Positions 16,301 to 24,349 of a DNA stretch of 64,000 nt are shown here, piece after piece. Origin of the DNA: Croceibacterium_A sp035626815 (GTDB taxonomy: Bacteria > Pseudomonadota > Alphaproteobacteria > Sphingomonadales > Sphingomonadaceae); contig DASPMY010000049.1 in assembly GCA_035626815.1 (NCBI GenBank), forward strand, positions 124,001 to 188,000, in the 5' to 3' direction. The translations under genes were made by a program, and so were the position numbers. Each line of letters starts with the position of its first letter. The first letter of the stretch is position 1. The notes beneath the pieces are model-generated. The model did no database searches. It was given only the letters and a program-made list of their open reading frames with translations, and was not told the DNA's origin.

Positions 16301-17410
16301 ATGCGCGAATGGGCCGATTTCACCGTGCAGGAAGCGGGCGGCCGCGCCACCGTGGTGCTGCAGGGCCCGCTGCTGGTCTCGACCATCGGCCTGCTCGACC
16401 GCAAGCTGCGCGAGCACACCGACCCGGTGCAGCACGTCGACCTGTCGGGCGCGGGCGAGATCGACACCATCGGCGCGTGGACCGTGTGGCGCTTCGCCGA
16501 CGAGCACAACGCCCGCATCACCGGCGCCAGCGAGCAGGCCGGCAAGCTGATCGCGACCGTCCGCGAGAGCGCCAGCACCGCGCCGTACGAGCCCGAGCGG
16601 CTGCCGCTGGCCGAGCGGGTCCTCGCCGGGCGCGGCGAGGCGGTGATTCGCTTCGGCCGCAACGTCGTCAACTTCGTCGGCTTCCTCGGCGCGACGCTGA
16701 TCGCGCTCGGCGCGATCGTCCGCCATCCGCGGCGCTTCCCCTATCGCGCGCTGGTCCGCCAGTTCGAGCTGGTCGGAGTGTCCGCGCTGCCGATCATCGG
16801 CCTGATGAGCTTCCTCATCGGCATCGTCATCGCCCAGCAGGGCGCGGCGCAGCTGCGGCAGTTCGGGGCCGAGATCTACACCATCAACCTGACCGGGCGG
16901 CTGGCCTTGCGCGAGCTCGGCGTGCTGATGACCGCGATCATGGTCGCCGGGCGCTCGGGCTCGGCCTTCGCCGCCCAGCTCGGCACGATGAAGCTGACCG
17001 AGGAGATCGACGCGATGCGCACGATCGGGGTCTCGCCGATCGAGGCGCTGGTCGTGCCGCGCATCCTCGCCAACGTGCTGATGATGCCCCTGCTCGGGTT
17101 CTTCTCGGCGGTGATCGCGATCATCGGCGGGGCGGTGATCGCCGACCTGACGCTCGGCATCCCGTTCCTCACCTTCCTCGCCCGGATCAAGGAGGTGGTG
17201 CCGCTCTACGACGTGTGGGTCGGGCTGATCAAGGCGCCGGTGTTCGGCCTGATCGTGGCCCTCGCGGGGTGCTACCAGGGGATGCAGGTCAAAGGCGATT
17301 CCGAGCAGGTCGGCCTGCGCACGACGATGGCGGTGGTGCAGGGCATCTTCATGGTCATCGTGCTCGACGCGTTCTTCGCGGTGTTCTTCACCGAAATCGG
17401 CTGGGCATGA
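16301..17410 (+). CDS. mlaE: MlaE-type lipid ABC transporter permease with N-terminal STAS domain
   Basis: 369-aa inner-membrane permease of the MlaE family, moving phospholipids between inner and outer membranes. Residues 1-~100 form a STAS-like domain (VDLSGAGEIDTIGAWTVWRF), which in E. coli is the separate protein MlaB; the permease domain follows from ~115 with the family motifs EIYTINLTGRLALRELG and ARIKEVVPLYDVWVG. ATG at 16301. Start of a four-gene operon; its stop overlaps the ATPase start (ATGA). Confidence 0.93.
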   Translation: MREWADFTVQEAGGRATVVLQGPLLVSTIGLLDRKLREHTDPVQHVDLSGAGEIDTIGAWTVWRFADEHNARITGASEQAGKLIATVRESASTAPYEPERLPLAERVLAGRGEAVIRFGRNVVNFVGFLGATLIALGAIVRHPRRFPYRALVRQFELVGVSALPIIGLMSFLIGIVIAQQGAAQLRQFGAEIYTINLTGRLALRELGVLMTAIMVAGRSGSAFAAQLGTMKLTEEIDAMRTIGVSPIEALVVPRILANVLMMPLLGFFSAVIAIIGGAVIADLTLGIPFLTFLARIKEVVPLYDVWVGLIKAPVFGLIVALAGCYQGMQVKGDSEQVGLRTTMAVVQGIFMVIVLDAFFAVFFTEIGWA

Positions 17411-18294
17411 GCGCGGACGACGACGAGCTGCGCGAGGAAGTGCTCGACGAGGCGCGGTCCGACGTCGTCGAGGCGTTCGACGGCCGCTATCCGATCGAGA
17501 TCGCCGGCCTCAAGAACACCTTCGGCGACCAGGTCGTGCACGAGGACCTCTCGCTCAAGGTCGAGCGCGGCGAGATCCTCGGCGTGGTCGGCGGCTCGGG
17601 CACCGGCAAGTCGGTGCTGATGCGCTCGATCATCGGGCTGCAGATCCCCGACGCGGGGGAGATCCGCGTGTTCGGCAAGAACACCATCGGCGCCGAGCCC
17701 GACGAGGAATCGGCGGTGCGCAGCCGCTGGGGCGTGCTGTTCCAGGGCGGCGCGCTGTTCTCGACGCTGACCGTGGCCGAGAACGTCGAGGTGCCGCTCA
17801 AGCAGTTCTATCCCGAGCTCGATCCGCAGCTGCGGCACGAGATCGCCCGCTACAAGGTCATCATGACCGGCCTGCCCGAGGAAGCGGCGGCGAAGTATCC
17901 GTCGGAGCTGTCGGGCGGGATGCGCAAGCGCGCCGGGCTGGCGCGCGCGCTGGCGCTCGATCCGGAGCTGCTGTTCCTCGACGAGCCGACCGCCGGGCTC
18001 GACCCGATCGGCGCCGCCGCGTTCGACGAGCTGACGCGCAACCTGCAGAACACGCTCGGCCTGACGGTCTTCCTGATCACCCACGACCTGGACACGCTCT
18101 ACGCCATCTGCGACCGGGTGGCGGTGCTCGCCGACGGCCAGGTGATCGCGGTCGGCACGATCCCCGAGCTGCTCAAGCTCGACCATCCGTGGATCCAGGA
18201 ATACTTCAACGGCCCGCGCAGCCGCGCGGCGCAAGTCAGCCTGGCGCGCGGGGCGGGGAAAGCCATGGACAAGAGCGGCGGCGGAAAGGCATAG
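17407..18294 (+). CDS. mlaF: MlaF-type ABC transporter ATP-binding protein
   Basis: 295-aa ATPase energising the Mla-type lipid transporter. Walker A GGSGTGKS (~62-69), signature LSGGMRKR (~168), Walker B LLFLDEPTAGLD (~188-199) and switch His in LITHDLD. The SGGMRKR signature is characteristic of the MlaF group. An acidic N-terminal extension of ~30 residues precedes the domain. It overlaps the permease gene by ATGA and is followed after 10 nt by the MCE protein. Confidence 0.95.
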   Translation: MSADDDELREEVLDEARSDVVEAFDGRYPIEIAGLKNTFGDQVVHEDLSLKVERGEILGVVGGSGTGKSVLMRSIIGLQIPDAGEIRVFGKNTIGAEPDEESAVRSRWGVLFQGGALFSTLTVAENVEVPLKQFYPELDPQLRHEIARYKVIMTGLPEEAAAKYPSELSGGMRKRAGLARALALDPELLFLDEPTAGLDPIGAAAFDELTRNLQNTLGLTVFLITHDLDTLYAICDRVAVLADGQVIAVGTIPELLKLDHPWIQEYFNGPRSRAAQVSLARGAGKAMDKSGGGKA

Positions 18295-18304
18295 GGCGGG
18301 GCGG

Positions 18305-19243
18305 ATGGAAACGCGGGCCAACTATGTCTGGGTGGGGGCCGTCTCCCTGCTGCTGCTCGCGCTGCTGGCGGCGTTCATCGTCTGGCTGGCGCAGCTCGGC
18401 ACGCAAGACCGCAAGGACTACGACATCTTCTTCGAGCAGTCGGTCGGCGGCCTCGCCAAGGGCTCGGAAGTGACCTTCCAGGGCGTGCCGGCCGGGCAGG
18501 TGCAGGAGATCGAGCTGTGGCGGCAGGACCCGGGCTTCGTCCGCGTGCGCGTCTCGCTCGACGAGGACATCCCGGTCCTCCAGGGCACCACCGCGTCGAT
18601 CTCGGCCAGCTTCACCGGCGTCTCGACGATCTCGCTCGGCGGCGCGGTGCGTGGCGCGCCGGCGATCACCGAGCCGGGCCCCGAAGGCGCGCCGGTCATT
18701 CCCGCCGAGCCGGGCGGCCTCGGCGAGATCCTCGCCAGCGCGCCGCTGCTGCTCGAGCGCCTGGCCACGTTGACCGACCGGCTCACGCGGCTGCTGTCGG
18801 ACGAGAACCAGGCCTCGATCACCGGCATCCTCGCCAATACCGACCGGATGAGCGCCCAGTTCGCCGACATGGCACCCGAGATGGAGGCGACACTGGTCGA
18901 GCTGCGCCGCACGCTGGCGCAGTCGACCGAGACGCTCGACGCGTTCGAGAGCACGCTGCGCTCGACCGACAGCCTGCTCAACGACGAAGGCCGCAGCCTG
19001 GCGCAGGAGCTGCGCGCGACGCTGCGCTCGGCGCAGCAGGCGGCGACCACGCTCGAGGCGACGATGGAGGACGTCCGGCCCGGCGCGCGCGAGATGGCGC
19101 AGACCACGCTGCCGCTGGCCAATGCCACGCTGCAGGACTTGCGCCGGACCAGCGAGGCGCTGCGCCAGATGACCGAAAAGATCCAGACCGACGGCGCCGG
19201 CGCCCTCGTCGGCGGCAACAAGCTGCCCGACTACGAGCCGTGA
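18305..19243 (+). CDS. mlaD: MlaD family (MCE domain) protein
   Basis: 312-aa membrane-anchored MCE protein, the periplasmic hexameric lipid-binding ring of the transporter. One N-terminal TM helix (VGAVSLLLLALLAAFIVWLA, residues ~10-29), an MCE domain (~38-120; GGLAKGSEVTFQGVPAGQV), then a long helical region (~150-300) predicted to form a coiled-coil tube. Third gene of the operon. Confidence 0.93.
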   Translation: METRANYVWVGAVSLLLLALLAAFIVWLAQLGTQDRKDYDIFFEQSVGGLAKGSEVTFQGVPAGQVQEIELWRQDPGFVRVRVSLDEDIPVLQGTTASISASFTGVSTISLGGAVRGAPAITEPGPEGAPVIPAEPGGLGEILASAPLLLERLATLTDRLTRLLSDENQASITGILANTDRMSAQFADMAPEMEATLVELRRTLAQSTETLDAFESTLRSTDSLLNDEGRSLAQELRATLRSAQQAATTLEATMEDVRPGAREMAQTTLPLANATLQDLRRTSEALRQMTEKIQTDGAGALVGGNKLPDYEP

Positions 19244-19254
19244 GGGACCATTCG

Positions 19255-19833
19255 ATGCTGAAACAGGCACTGCTTCCCGTGCTGCTGGCGCTCCCGCTGG
19301 CCGGCTGCGTCAGCCTCGGCGGGAAGACCCCCGAGCAGTTGCTGACGCTGACCCCGGCGCGCGCGGCGCCGGCCGGGGCGGGGACGACGGCGCAGGCCGA
19401 ATCGGCGCTGGCGGTGATCGAGCCCGACGCCGAGCAGCGGCTCAACGTCACCCGGGTGCCGGTGCAGGTGAGCGAATCGAGCGTCGCCTACCTGCAGGAC
19501 GCGGTGTGGGTCGAGAAGCCCGCGCGGCTGTTCCAGGCGCTCGTCGCCGAGACGATCCGCGCCAAGGGCTCGCGGCTGGTGGTCGGCGGCGACCTCGGCT
19601 ACGCCGCGGTGACCAAGCTCTCGGGCCGCCTGCTCGACATGGGCTACGACGTCGCCAGCGGCAGCGCTGTGGTGCGCTACGACGCGGTGCTGCAGATGCC
19701 CGACGGCCGCGTGCTCACCCGCCGCTTCGAAAGCCGCGTGCCCGGGGTGGCGGCCGAGGCCGCGGCGGTCGGCCCGGCGCTCAACCAGGCCGCCAACCAG
19801 GTCGCCGATCAGGTGGCCGAGTGGGTCGGCTGA
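19255..19833 (+). CDS. ABC-type transport auxiliary lipoprotein (PqiC/YmbA-like)
   Basis: 192-aa lipoprotein with signal peptide and lipobox LAGC (acylated C18). The remainder matches the PqiC/YmbA-like auxiliary lipoprotein pattern (LLTLTPA near the start; NVTRVPVQV; WVEKPARLFQALVAETI; a helical end VADQVAEWV). It takes the place that MlaA/MlaC occupy in enterobacteria, presumably docking the MCE protein at the outer membrane. ATG 19255, 11 nt after mlaD. Confidence 0.9.
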   Translation: MLKQALLPVLLALPLAGCVSLGGKTPEQLLTLTPARAAPAGAGTTAQAESALAVIEPDAEQRLNVTRVPVQVSESSVAYLQDAVWVEKPARLFQALVAETIRAKGSRLVVGGDLGYAAVTKLSGRLLDMGYDVASGSAVVRYDAVLQMPDGRVLTRRFESRVPGVAAEAAAVGPALNQAANQVADQVAEWVG

Positions 19834-19887
19834 GCTCGAGTCTGCCCTTTTCGACCTGAAGCAATCAGGCGGCGAAGGGGTTTCCAA

Positions 19888-20598
19888 CTAATCGACATCG
19901 CCGGAGCCGCGCGCCAGCTGGGCGAATCGAGCCGCCGCCTCGAACGCGGCCAGCCGCCTCGCGCGGTCGCGTTCGGCCTCGTGTTCCCAGCCCCACAGCT
20001 CGGCCTGCCAGTCCTGCTCGCAGTTGGCGGCTTCGAACAGGGCGGGGACGTCGTAGCCGGGCTCGAGCGCGATCAGCGCCACCGTCAGCGAAGCGGCGAG
20101 CGGCGCCAGCGCGTGGAGCGCCGAGAGGGTGAAATCGTCCTGCCCCGCCAGGAACGCGCGCAGGCGGGCGAGCGTATCGGGCGGCTGCGGGCGGTGGACG
20201 ACGCCGTGGACGCGCTCGAAGCGCACCGCGTGCCGCTGCTCGATCAGCGCCAGCATCGGCTCCCACATCGCCTGTTGCCGGCTGTAGAGCGGCTCGTCGG
20301 GATCGGCGCGGTAGCACAGCGTGTCGGTCTCGGCGTAAGCCAGCAGCCTGGCGATCGTCGCCGCGCGGTCCGTGCGCACGTGGTCGATCGCGTAATCGGC
20401 GAGGTCGCGCAGCGGAAAGGCCGCCGGATCGACCTCCTCGCCCTGGCCGCGCCACTCGGCGGCCATGGCCTCGGCCAGCGCGCGCGTGGGCACGACTTGC
20501 GCCGCGCCGCCCTGGGTGCGGATCGGCCGCCCGTCGAGCACGACGCGGAAGCCGCCGTCCGCCGCCTCGACCGCGACCGCCTTCCAGAAGCGCTTCAC
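19888..20598 (-). CDS. ATP12-type F1-ATPase assembly chaperone
   Basis: 236-aa homologue of mitochondrial ATP12 (ATPAF2), which chaperones the F1 alpha subunit; such proteins are confined to Alphaproteobacteria and mitochondria. Typical blocks: VVLDGRPIRTQ, LAEAMAAEWRGQGEEVDP, ETDTLCYRADPDEPL and the aromatic C-terminal region with EQDWQAELWGWEHEAERDR. GTG start at 20598, supported by its GTGA overlap with the upstream 74-aa gene; the frame continues upstream without homology. Last gene of a leftward run. The 3' end faces the lipoprotein gene across 54 bp. Confidence 0.9.
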   Translation of the reverse strand: MKRFWKAVAVEAADGGFRVVLDGRPIRTQGGAAQVVPTRALAEAMAAEWRGQGEEVDPAAFPLRDLADYAIDHVRTDRAATIARLLAYAETDTLCYRADPDEPLYSRQQAMWEPMLALIEQRHAVRFERVHGVVHRPQPPDTLARLRAFLAGQDDFTLSALHALAPLAASLTVALIALEPGYDVPALFEAANCEQDWQAELWGWEHEAERDRARRLAAFEAAARFAQLARGSGDVD

Positions 20599-20819
20599 CG
20601 ATCGGGCGTCCGCCACTTGCGGGCGAGCCAGGTCGGCACGAAGAACACGTCGGCCAGCCCGAGCGCGAGGACCAGGTAGCCCGACCACTGCGGGGCGGGG
20701 ATGTTGCCGTTGGCGATCAGCAGCCCGACCACGACCATCGCCCCGCCGCCGATGCGCAGCGCCTGGATCGCGAGCCAGCGCCCGCGGGCTTCGTCGTCAC
20801 GCCGTTGCCGCTCATCCAT
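20595..20819 (-). CDS. Small hypothetical membrane protein
   Basis: 74 aa, with a charged N-terminus (MDERQRRDDEARGR) and two hydrophobic helices (IGGGAMVVVGLLIANGNI; GYLVLALGLADVFFVPTWLA), ending in a basic tail. No known domain recognised. It overlaps the HAD gene upstream by 8 nt and the ATP12 gene downstream by 4 nt (GTGA), so it is translated in series with both. The tight coupling argues it is a genuine gene, possibly linked to membrane or ATP synthase assembly (inference). Confidence 0.8.
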   Translation of the reverse strand: MDERQRRDDEARGRWLAIQALRIGGGAMVVVGLLIANGNIPAPQWSGYLVLALGLADVFFVPTWLARKWRTPDR

Positions 20820-21465
20820 CGAGCATCTCCCCCAGTTGTTCGGGCGTCTCGGCGACCGCTTCGGCCCCGGCGGCGAGCAGCTCGTCGGACGCATGATACC
20901 CCCAGGCGACGCCGATCGCGCGGCAGCCCGCGGCGCGGGCCATCGACACGTCGTACACCGTGTCGCCGATGACCACGGTATCGGCCGGGGCGGCGCCGGC
21001 CTCGGCCATCGCGGCCTCGAGCATCGCCGGGTGCGGCTTGGACGGATGGCGGTCGGCGGTCTGCAGCGTGACGAACAAGTCGAAGAGGCCGTGGCTGACG
21101 AGGCAACCCTCGAGCCCGCGGTCGGACTTGCCGGTGGCGACCCCGAGCATCCAGCCCGCGCGATGGAGCCGGCCGAGCAGGGCGGCGATGCCGTCATACA
21201 GCGGCTCGCGCAGCGTGCCCTGCTGGCGGGCGGCGAAGAACGCCCGCTTGTAGGCGCCGACCGCCTGCTCTTGCGCCGCGGGCGCGGCGTCGGGGGCGAG
21301 GCGGGCGACCGCGTGCGGCAGGCTCAGCCCGACGATCCGGCGCACCGCGTGCGGGTCGGGTGCGGGCAGCCCGGCCTCGGCGAAGCCCGCCGCCATCGCC
21401 GCGCAGATCGCCGCCTGCCCGTCGCTGAGCGTGCCGTCGCAGTCGAACACCGCGAGGCGGATCAC
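20812..21465 (-). CDS. HAD-IA family phosphatase (phosphoglycolate phosphatase-like)
   Basis: 217-aa haloacid-dehalogenase superfamily hydrolase. Motif I VFDCDGTLSDG (nucleophile D8, general acid D10), motif II VATGKSDRGL, Lys in SKPHPAML, and motif IV VIGDTVYDVSMA. Such enzymes dephosphorylate small metabolites; the substrate cannot be named. GTG start at 21465 chosen because residues further upstream derive from the R2 repeat (21471-21614). It sits between the repeat and the 74-aa membrane protein gene (8-nt overlap). Confidence 0.88.
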   Translation of the reverse strand: MIRLAVFDCDGTLSDGQAAICAAMAAGFAEAGLPAPDPHAVRRIVGLSLPHAVARLAPDAAPAAQEQAVGAYKRAFFAARQQGTLREPLYDGIAALLGRLHRAGWMLGVATGKSDRGLEGCLVSHGLFDLFVTLQTADRHPSKPHPAMLEAAMAEAGAAPADTVVIGDTVYDVSMARAAGCRAIGVAWGYHASDELLAAGAEAVAETPEQLGEMLDG

Positions 21466-21470
21466 GCGAT

Positions 21471-21614
21471 CCTCCCCGGCACGGGGAGGGGGACCACCCA
21501 CAGGGTGGTGGAGGGGCACGCGCGGTGAACCGGACATCGCGAGGTCAGGACCACTCGCCCGTGCCCCTCCACCATGCTGCGCATGGTCCCCCTCCCCCGT
21601 CGGGGGAGGATCCC
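21471..21614. repeat. Palindromic repeat (family R2) between rluC-like gene and HAD gene
   Basis: About 144 bp with ends CCTCCCCGGCACGGGGAGG and CCTCCCCCGTCGGGGGAGG plus nested inverted GGACCA/TGGTCC segments, so it could fold as one long hairpin. It is the same family as the copy inside valS. It fills most of the 157-bp gap between the two genes. Confidence 0.8.
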
Positions 21615-21622
21615 AGCCCCCC

Positions 21623-22717
21623 TCATCGGTTGGCCCCCCGCCCGCGGCGCTCGCCGCGCCGGGCCTTGCGGAACTGCTTGGCGTGAGCCTTGGCGGCCTG
21701 CTTCTTGACCGCCCGCGAAGGCGGGGGCGGGCCTTTTTCCGGCTCCGCCTCGCTCAGCGCCGGATCGAAGCCGAGCTGCGCCATGCTGGCGGCGAAGTGC
21801 TCGGGCAGCTCGGCGGTGACGTCGAGCGTGCCGCCGCCGCCGTCAGCGCCCTTGGGCGCGTCGATCACCAGGCGCCGGGCGTGCAAGTGCATCTTGCGGC
21901 TGATCGAGCCGGTCAGGAACGCGTCCTGCCCGCCGTACTTGCCGTCGCCGACGATCGGGTGGCCGATCGCCGCCATGTGCACGCGCAGCTGGTGCGTGCG
22001 CCCGGTGAGCGGCTGGAGCTCGACCCACGCCGCGCGGTTGCCGGCGCGGTCGACCACGCGGTAGCGCGTCCGCGCGGGCTGGCCGTTGGCCTCGTCGACG
22101 TGCATCTTCTCGCCGCCGGTGCCGGGCTGCTTGGCCAGCGGGGCGTCGATCGTGCCGTCGGCGACCTCGGGCACGCCGACCACCAGCGCCCAGTAGATCT
22201 TCTTCGCCGAGCGGCCCGAGAAGCGCTTCGAGAAGAACGCCGCGCTGCCCGGCGTGCGGGCGATGAGGAGGACGCCCGAGGTGTCCTTGTCGAGCCGGTG
22301 GACCAGCCGCGGACGCGGCTCGTCGTCGCCGTGGTAGGCGTCGAGCAGGCCATCGACGTGGTTGAACGTGCCGGTACCGCCTTGGGTGGCGAGGCCCGGC
22401 GGCTTGTTGAGCACCAGCGCCGCCTCGCTCCGCGCGATGACCATCGCCGCCGCTTGCGCCCGATGCTCGTCGGTCAGCTCGCGGCGCCGGGGCGTCGGGC
22501 GCTCGCTATCCCCACCCGGCGGCACGCGCACGACCTGGCCCGCGGCAAGACGGTCCTCCGGCCGGGCGCGCTTGCCGTCGACGCGGATCTGCCCGGTGCG
22601 CGCCCAGCGCGACACAGTGGCGAAGCCGATCTGCGGCAAGTGGCGCTTGAACCAGCGGTCGAGCCGGGTGCCGTCGTCGTCGGCGGCGACGGTGAACTGG
22701 CGGACGGCTTGGCTCAC
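21623..22717 (-). CDS. RluC/RluD-type ribosomal large-subunit pseudouridine synthase
   Basis: 364-aa RNA pseudouridine synthase. An N-terminal S4-like domain (TRLDRWFKRHLP, TGQIRVDGKRA) and the catalytic motif HRLDKDTSG with nucleophile D143, then GRTHQLRVHMAAIGHPIVGD. Most similar to RluC (uridines 955/2504/2580 of 23S rRNA in E. coli), though the exact target is unsure. The last ~40 residues are a basic K/R/A tail. GTG start at 22717 overlaps the crcB stop (GTGA), so it follows crcB in one mRNA. Confidence 0.9.
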   Translation of the reverse strand: MSQAVRQFTVAADDDGTRLDRWFKRHLPQIGFATVSRWARTGQIRVDGKRARPEDRLAAGQVVRVPPGGDSERPTPRRRELTDEHRAQAAAMVIARSEAALVLNKPPGLATQGGTGTFNHVDGLLDAYHGDDEPRPRLVHRLDKDTSGVLLIARTPGSAAFFSKRFSGRSAKKIYWALVVGVPEVADGTIDAPLAKQPGTGGEKMHVDEANGQPARTRYRVVDRAGNRAAWVELQPLTGRTHQLRVHMAAIGHPIVGDGKYGGQDAFLTGSISRKMHLHARRLVIDAPKGADGGGGTLDVTAELPEHFAASMAQLGFDPALSEAEPEKGPPPPSRAVKKQAAKAHAKQFRKARRGERRGRGANR

Positions 22718-23121
22718 CCGGCGACCCGCATCGCCACCAGGCCGAGATAGAGCGCGCTAAGCCCGGCGAGGACCGAGACCGCGGCATAGACGAACGCCTG
22801 CGGCGCCTGGCCGCGCTCGATCAGCAGCATCAGCTCGAGGCTGAAGGCGGAAAAGGTGGTGAAGCCGCCGAGCACCCCGACGCCGACGAACAGCCGCCAC
22901 GGCTCGCCGCCGGACCCATGCCGGGCGAGGAACCCCGCGAGCAGTCCCATCGCCAGGCTGCCGGCGACGTTGACCGCCAGCGTCGCCCACGGAAACGCGG
23001 TCACCGCGGCAGGGCCGAGCCAGTGGGTCATCGCCCGCCCGGCCTGGTAGCGCAGCACCGCGCCGATCGCGCCGCCGAGCGCGACGTGCAGCGAGGCGAC
23101 GAACGGGGAGGGGGCGTTCAT
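22714..23121 (-). CDS. crcB: Fluoride channel CrcB/Fluc
   Basis: 135-aa dual-topology fluoride exporter with four TM helices. Family motifs: GGAIGAVLRYQ (16-26), the Asn-containing ATLAVNVAGSLAMG, and GGFTTFSAFSLE. Length is typical. First gene of the leftward unit crcB–rluC-like–HAD–74 aa–ATP12. I see no recognisable fluoride riboswitch in the 188-bp gap before divergent rpsU. Confidence 0.95.
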   Translation of the reverse strand: MNAPSPFVASLHVALGGAIGAVLRYQAGRAMTHWLGPAAVTAFPWATLAVNVAGSLAMGLLAGFLARHGSGGEPWRLFVGVGVLGGFTTFSAFSLELMLLIERGQAPQAFVYAAVSVLAGLSALYLGLVAMRVAG

Positions 23122-23161
23122 TCGCGCGGCCTTAGCCGCGACACCCCTCGTCCGCAAATCC

Positions 23162-23190
23162 TTGCCAATCCCGCGCGTTTCACTTATGCG
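23162..23190 (+). promoter_or_regulatory. Candidate sigma-70 promoter of rpsU
   Basis: TTGCCA (23162-23167, five of six matches to the -35 consensus), a 17-nt spacer and TATGCG (23185-23190) as a weak -10. It lies 120 bp upstream of the rpsU start, leaving a leader of roughly 110 nt. Confidence 0.4.
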
Positions 23191-23309
23191 CCCGCCGTTC
23201 GAGCCGGTCCGGTGCGGATTCGGCGCGCATTTCATTTGCTTCAGAAGGTGCATCCCGCGCCGATCACGCGGGCTCTCGCCGGTTCGAAATTAAGAGGTGG
23301 CTTAGGTTT

Positions 23310-23516
23310 ATGCAGATCATCGTCCGCGACAACAATGTCGAGCAGGCCCTGCGCGCGCTCAAGAAGAAGCTGCAGCGCGAAGGCGTCTATCGCGAGATGA
23401 AGCTGCGCCGCCACTACGAGAAGCCGAGCGAGAAGCGCGCCCGCGAGAAGGCGGCCGCGATCCGCCGCGCCCGCAAGCTCGAGCGCAAGCGCGCGGAGCG
23501 CGACGGCGCCAAGTGA
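23310..23516 (+). CDS. rpsU: 30S ribosomal protein S21
   Basis: 68-aa basic ribosomal protein of the small subunit. The N-terminus MQIIVRDNNVEQALRALKKK and the REMKLRRHYEKPSEKR block are the S21 signature; the rest is a Lys/Arg-rich helix. It has an AGAGG ribosome-binding sequence about 10 nt upstream. A strong intrinsic terminator follows at 23599-23633. Confidence 0.97.
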   Translation: MQIIVRDNNVEQALRALKKKLQREGVYREMKLRRHYEKPSEKRAREKAAAIRRARKLERKRAERDGAK

Positions 23517-23530
23517 GCGGCTCGCCGGCC

Positions 23531-23550
23531 ATCCCCGCGCCGGCGGGGAT
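23531..23550. repeat. Single hairpin of the R1 repeat type after rpsU
   Basis: ATCCCCGC-GCCG-GCGGGGAT is a perfect 8-bp stem, followed by CTCGTGC, as in the copy before gatA (26413-26432). Only the first half of the two-hairpin element is present here. Confidence 0.65.
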
Positions 23551-23598
23551 CTCGTGCCGCCAGCCTCCTTGCCACCCCCTCACAGCTAAGCCAAAAGC

Positions 23599-23633
23599 GG
23601 CGCGACGGGCCTGACCCTCGCGCCTCTTTTCTT
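23599..23633 (+). terminator. Intrinsic terminator after rpsU, just before the FKBP gene
   Basis: Stem GGCGCGA/TCGCGCC extended by GGG/CCC past one bulged C, loop CCTGA, then the T-rich run TCTTTTCTT. The T-run ends only 16 nt before the FKBP start codon at 23650, so it may also act as an attenuator for that gene. Confidence 0.85.
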
Positions 23634-23649
23634 GTCCAGGAACACCGCC

Positions 23650-24234
23650 ATGGCCGAAGCAACCCGCGTACCCCTGCAGCCGATCTCGCGGGGGTCGCTG
23701 CTGATGCTGATCCTCGGCATCGCCATCGGCGTCGCCCTGTCCGCCGCCTACGCCTGGTGGACGGTGCCGCGGGTGAGCGTCGACACCGTCACCGCCGGCA
23801 CCGGCGAGCACCCCAAGCCGACCGACGTGGTGTTCGTGCGCTATACCGGCAAGCTCGACGACGGCACGGTGTTCGATAAGTCGCAGGACATCGCGCTGCC
23901 GATCAAGGGCGTGCTGCCCGAAGGCACGCCGCTGCCGCTCGAGAACATGCTGCCGGGCTTCCGCGATGCGGTGGTCAAGATGCAGAAGGGCGGCAAGTAC
24001 GTCGCCGAGATCCCCGCCGCGATGGCCTACGGCGCCAACCCGCCGCAAGGCTCGCCGATCCCGCCCAACGCCGACCTGACGTTCGACATCGAGCTGGTCG
24101 ACTTCATGCCGATGGCCGAGGCCGAGGCGAAGTTCCAGCAGCTGCAGCAGATGATGCTGCAGCAGCAGCAACAGCAGGCCGCGCCGGGCGGGGAGGCCCC
24201 GCAGTCCGCCCCGACGCCGCAGCCGGCGCCGTAG
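23650..24234 (+). CDS. FKBP-type peptidyl-prolyl isomerase, membrane-anchored
   Basis: 194-aa protein. A TM anchor (LLMLILGIAIGVALSAAYAW, ~18-37) places the FKBP domain (~45-160) in the periplasm. The fold is marked by VFVRYTGKLDDGTVFDKS, LPGFRDAVVKMQKGGK and FDIELVDF. The C-terminal tail is Gln-rich (runs of Q) then Pro-rich. It catalyses proline isomerisation in exported proteins. ATG with weak CCAGGA site. It begins immediately after the rpsU terminator, so it either relies on read-through or on a promoter overlapping the terminator. Confidence 0.93.
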   Translation: MAEATRVPLQPISRGSLLMLILGIAIGVALSAAYAWWTVPRVSVDTVTAGTGEHPKPTDVVFVRYTGKLDDGTVFDKSQDIALPIKGVLPEGTPLPLENMLPGFRDAVVKMQKGGKYVAEIPAAMAYGANPPQGSPIPPNADLTFDIELVDFMPMAEAEAKFQQLQQMMLQQQQQQAAPGGEAPQSAPTPQPAP

Positions 24235-24349
24235 GCGAGCGCCGGTTCCGACGGTTTCGCGCGCTTTTCAGCGAAACCTCACGAATTGCTCATGCATCGC
24301 CGGGGGTTTCCCGGCATGCTGGCGCCCACCATCACGGAGGGATGTCGGC

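Noticed and set aside
23122..23309. Possible fluoride riboswitch before crcB
   Set aside because: I could not find the conserved pseudoknot core pattern on the minus strand upstream of crcB.
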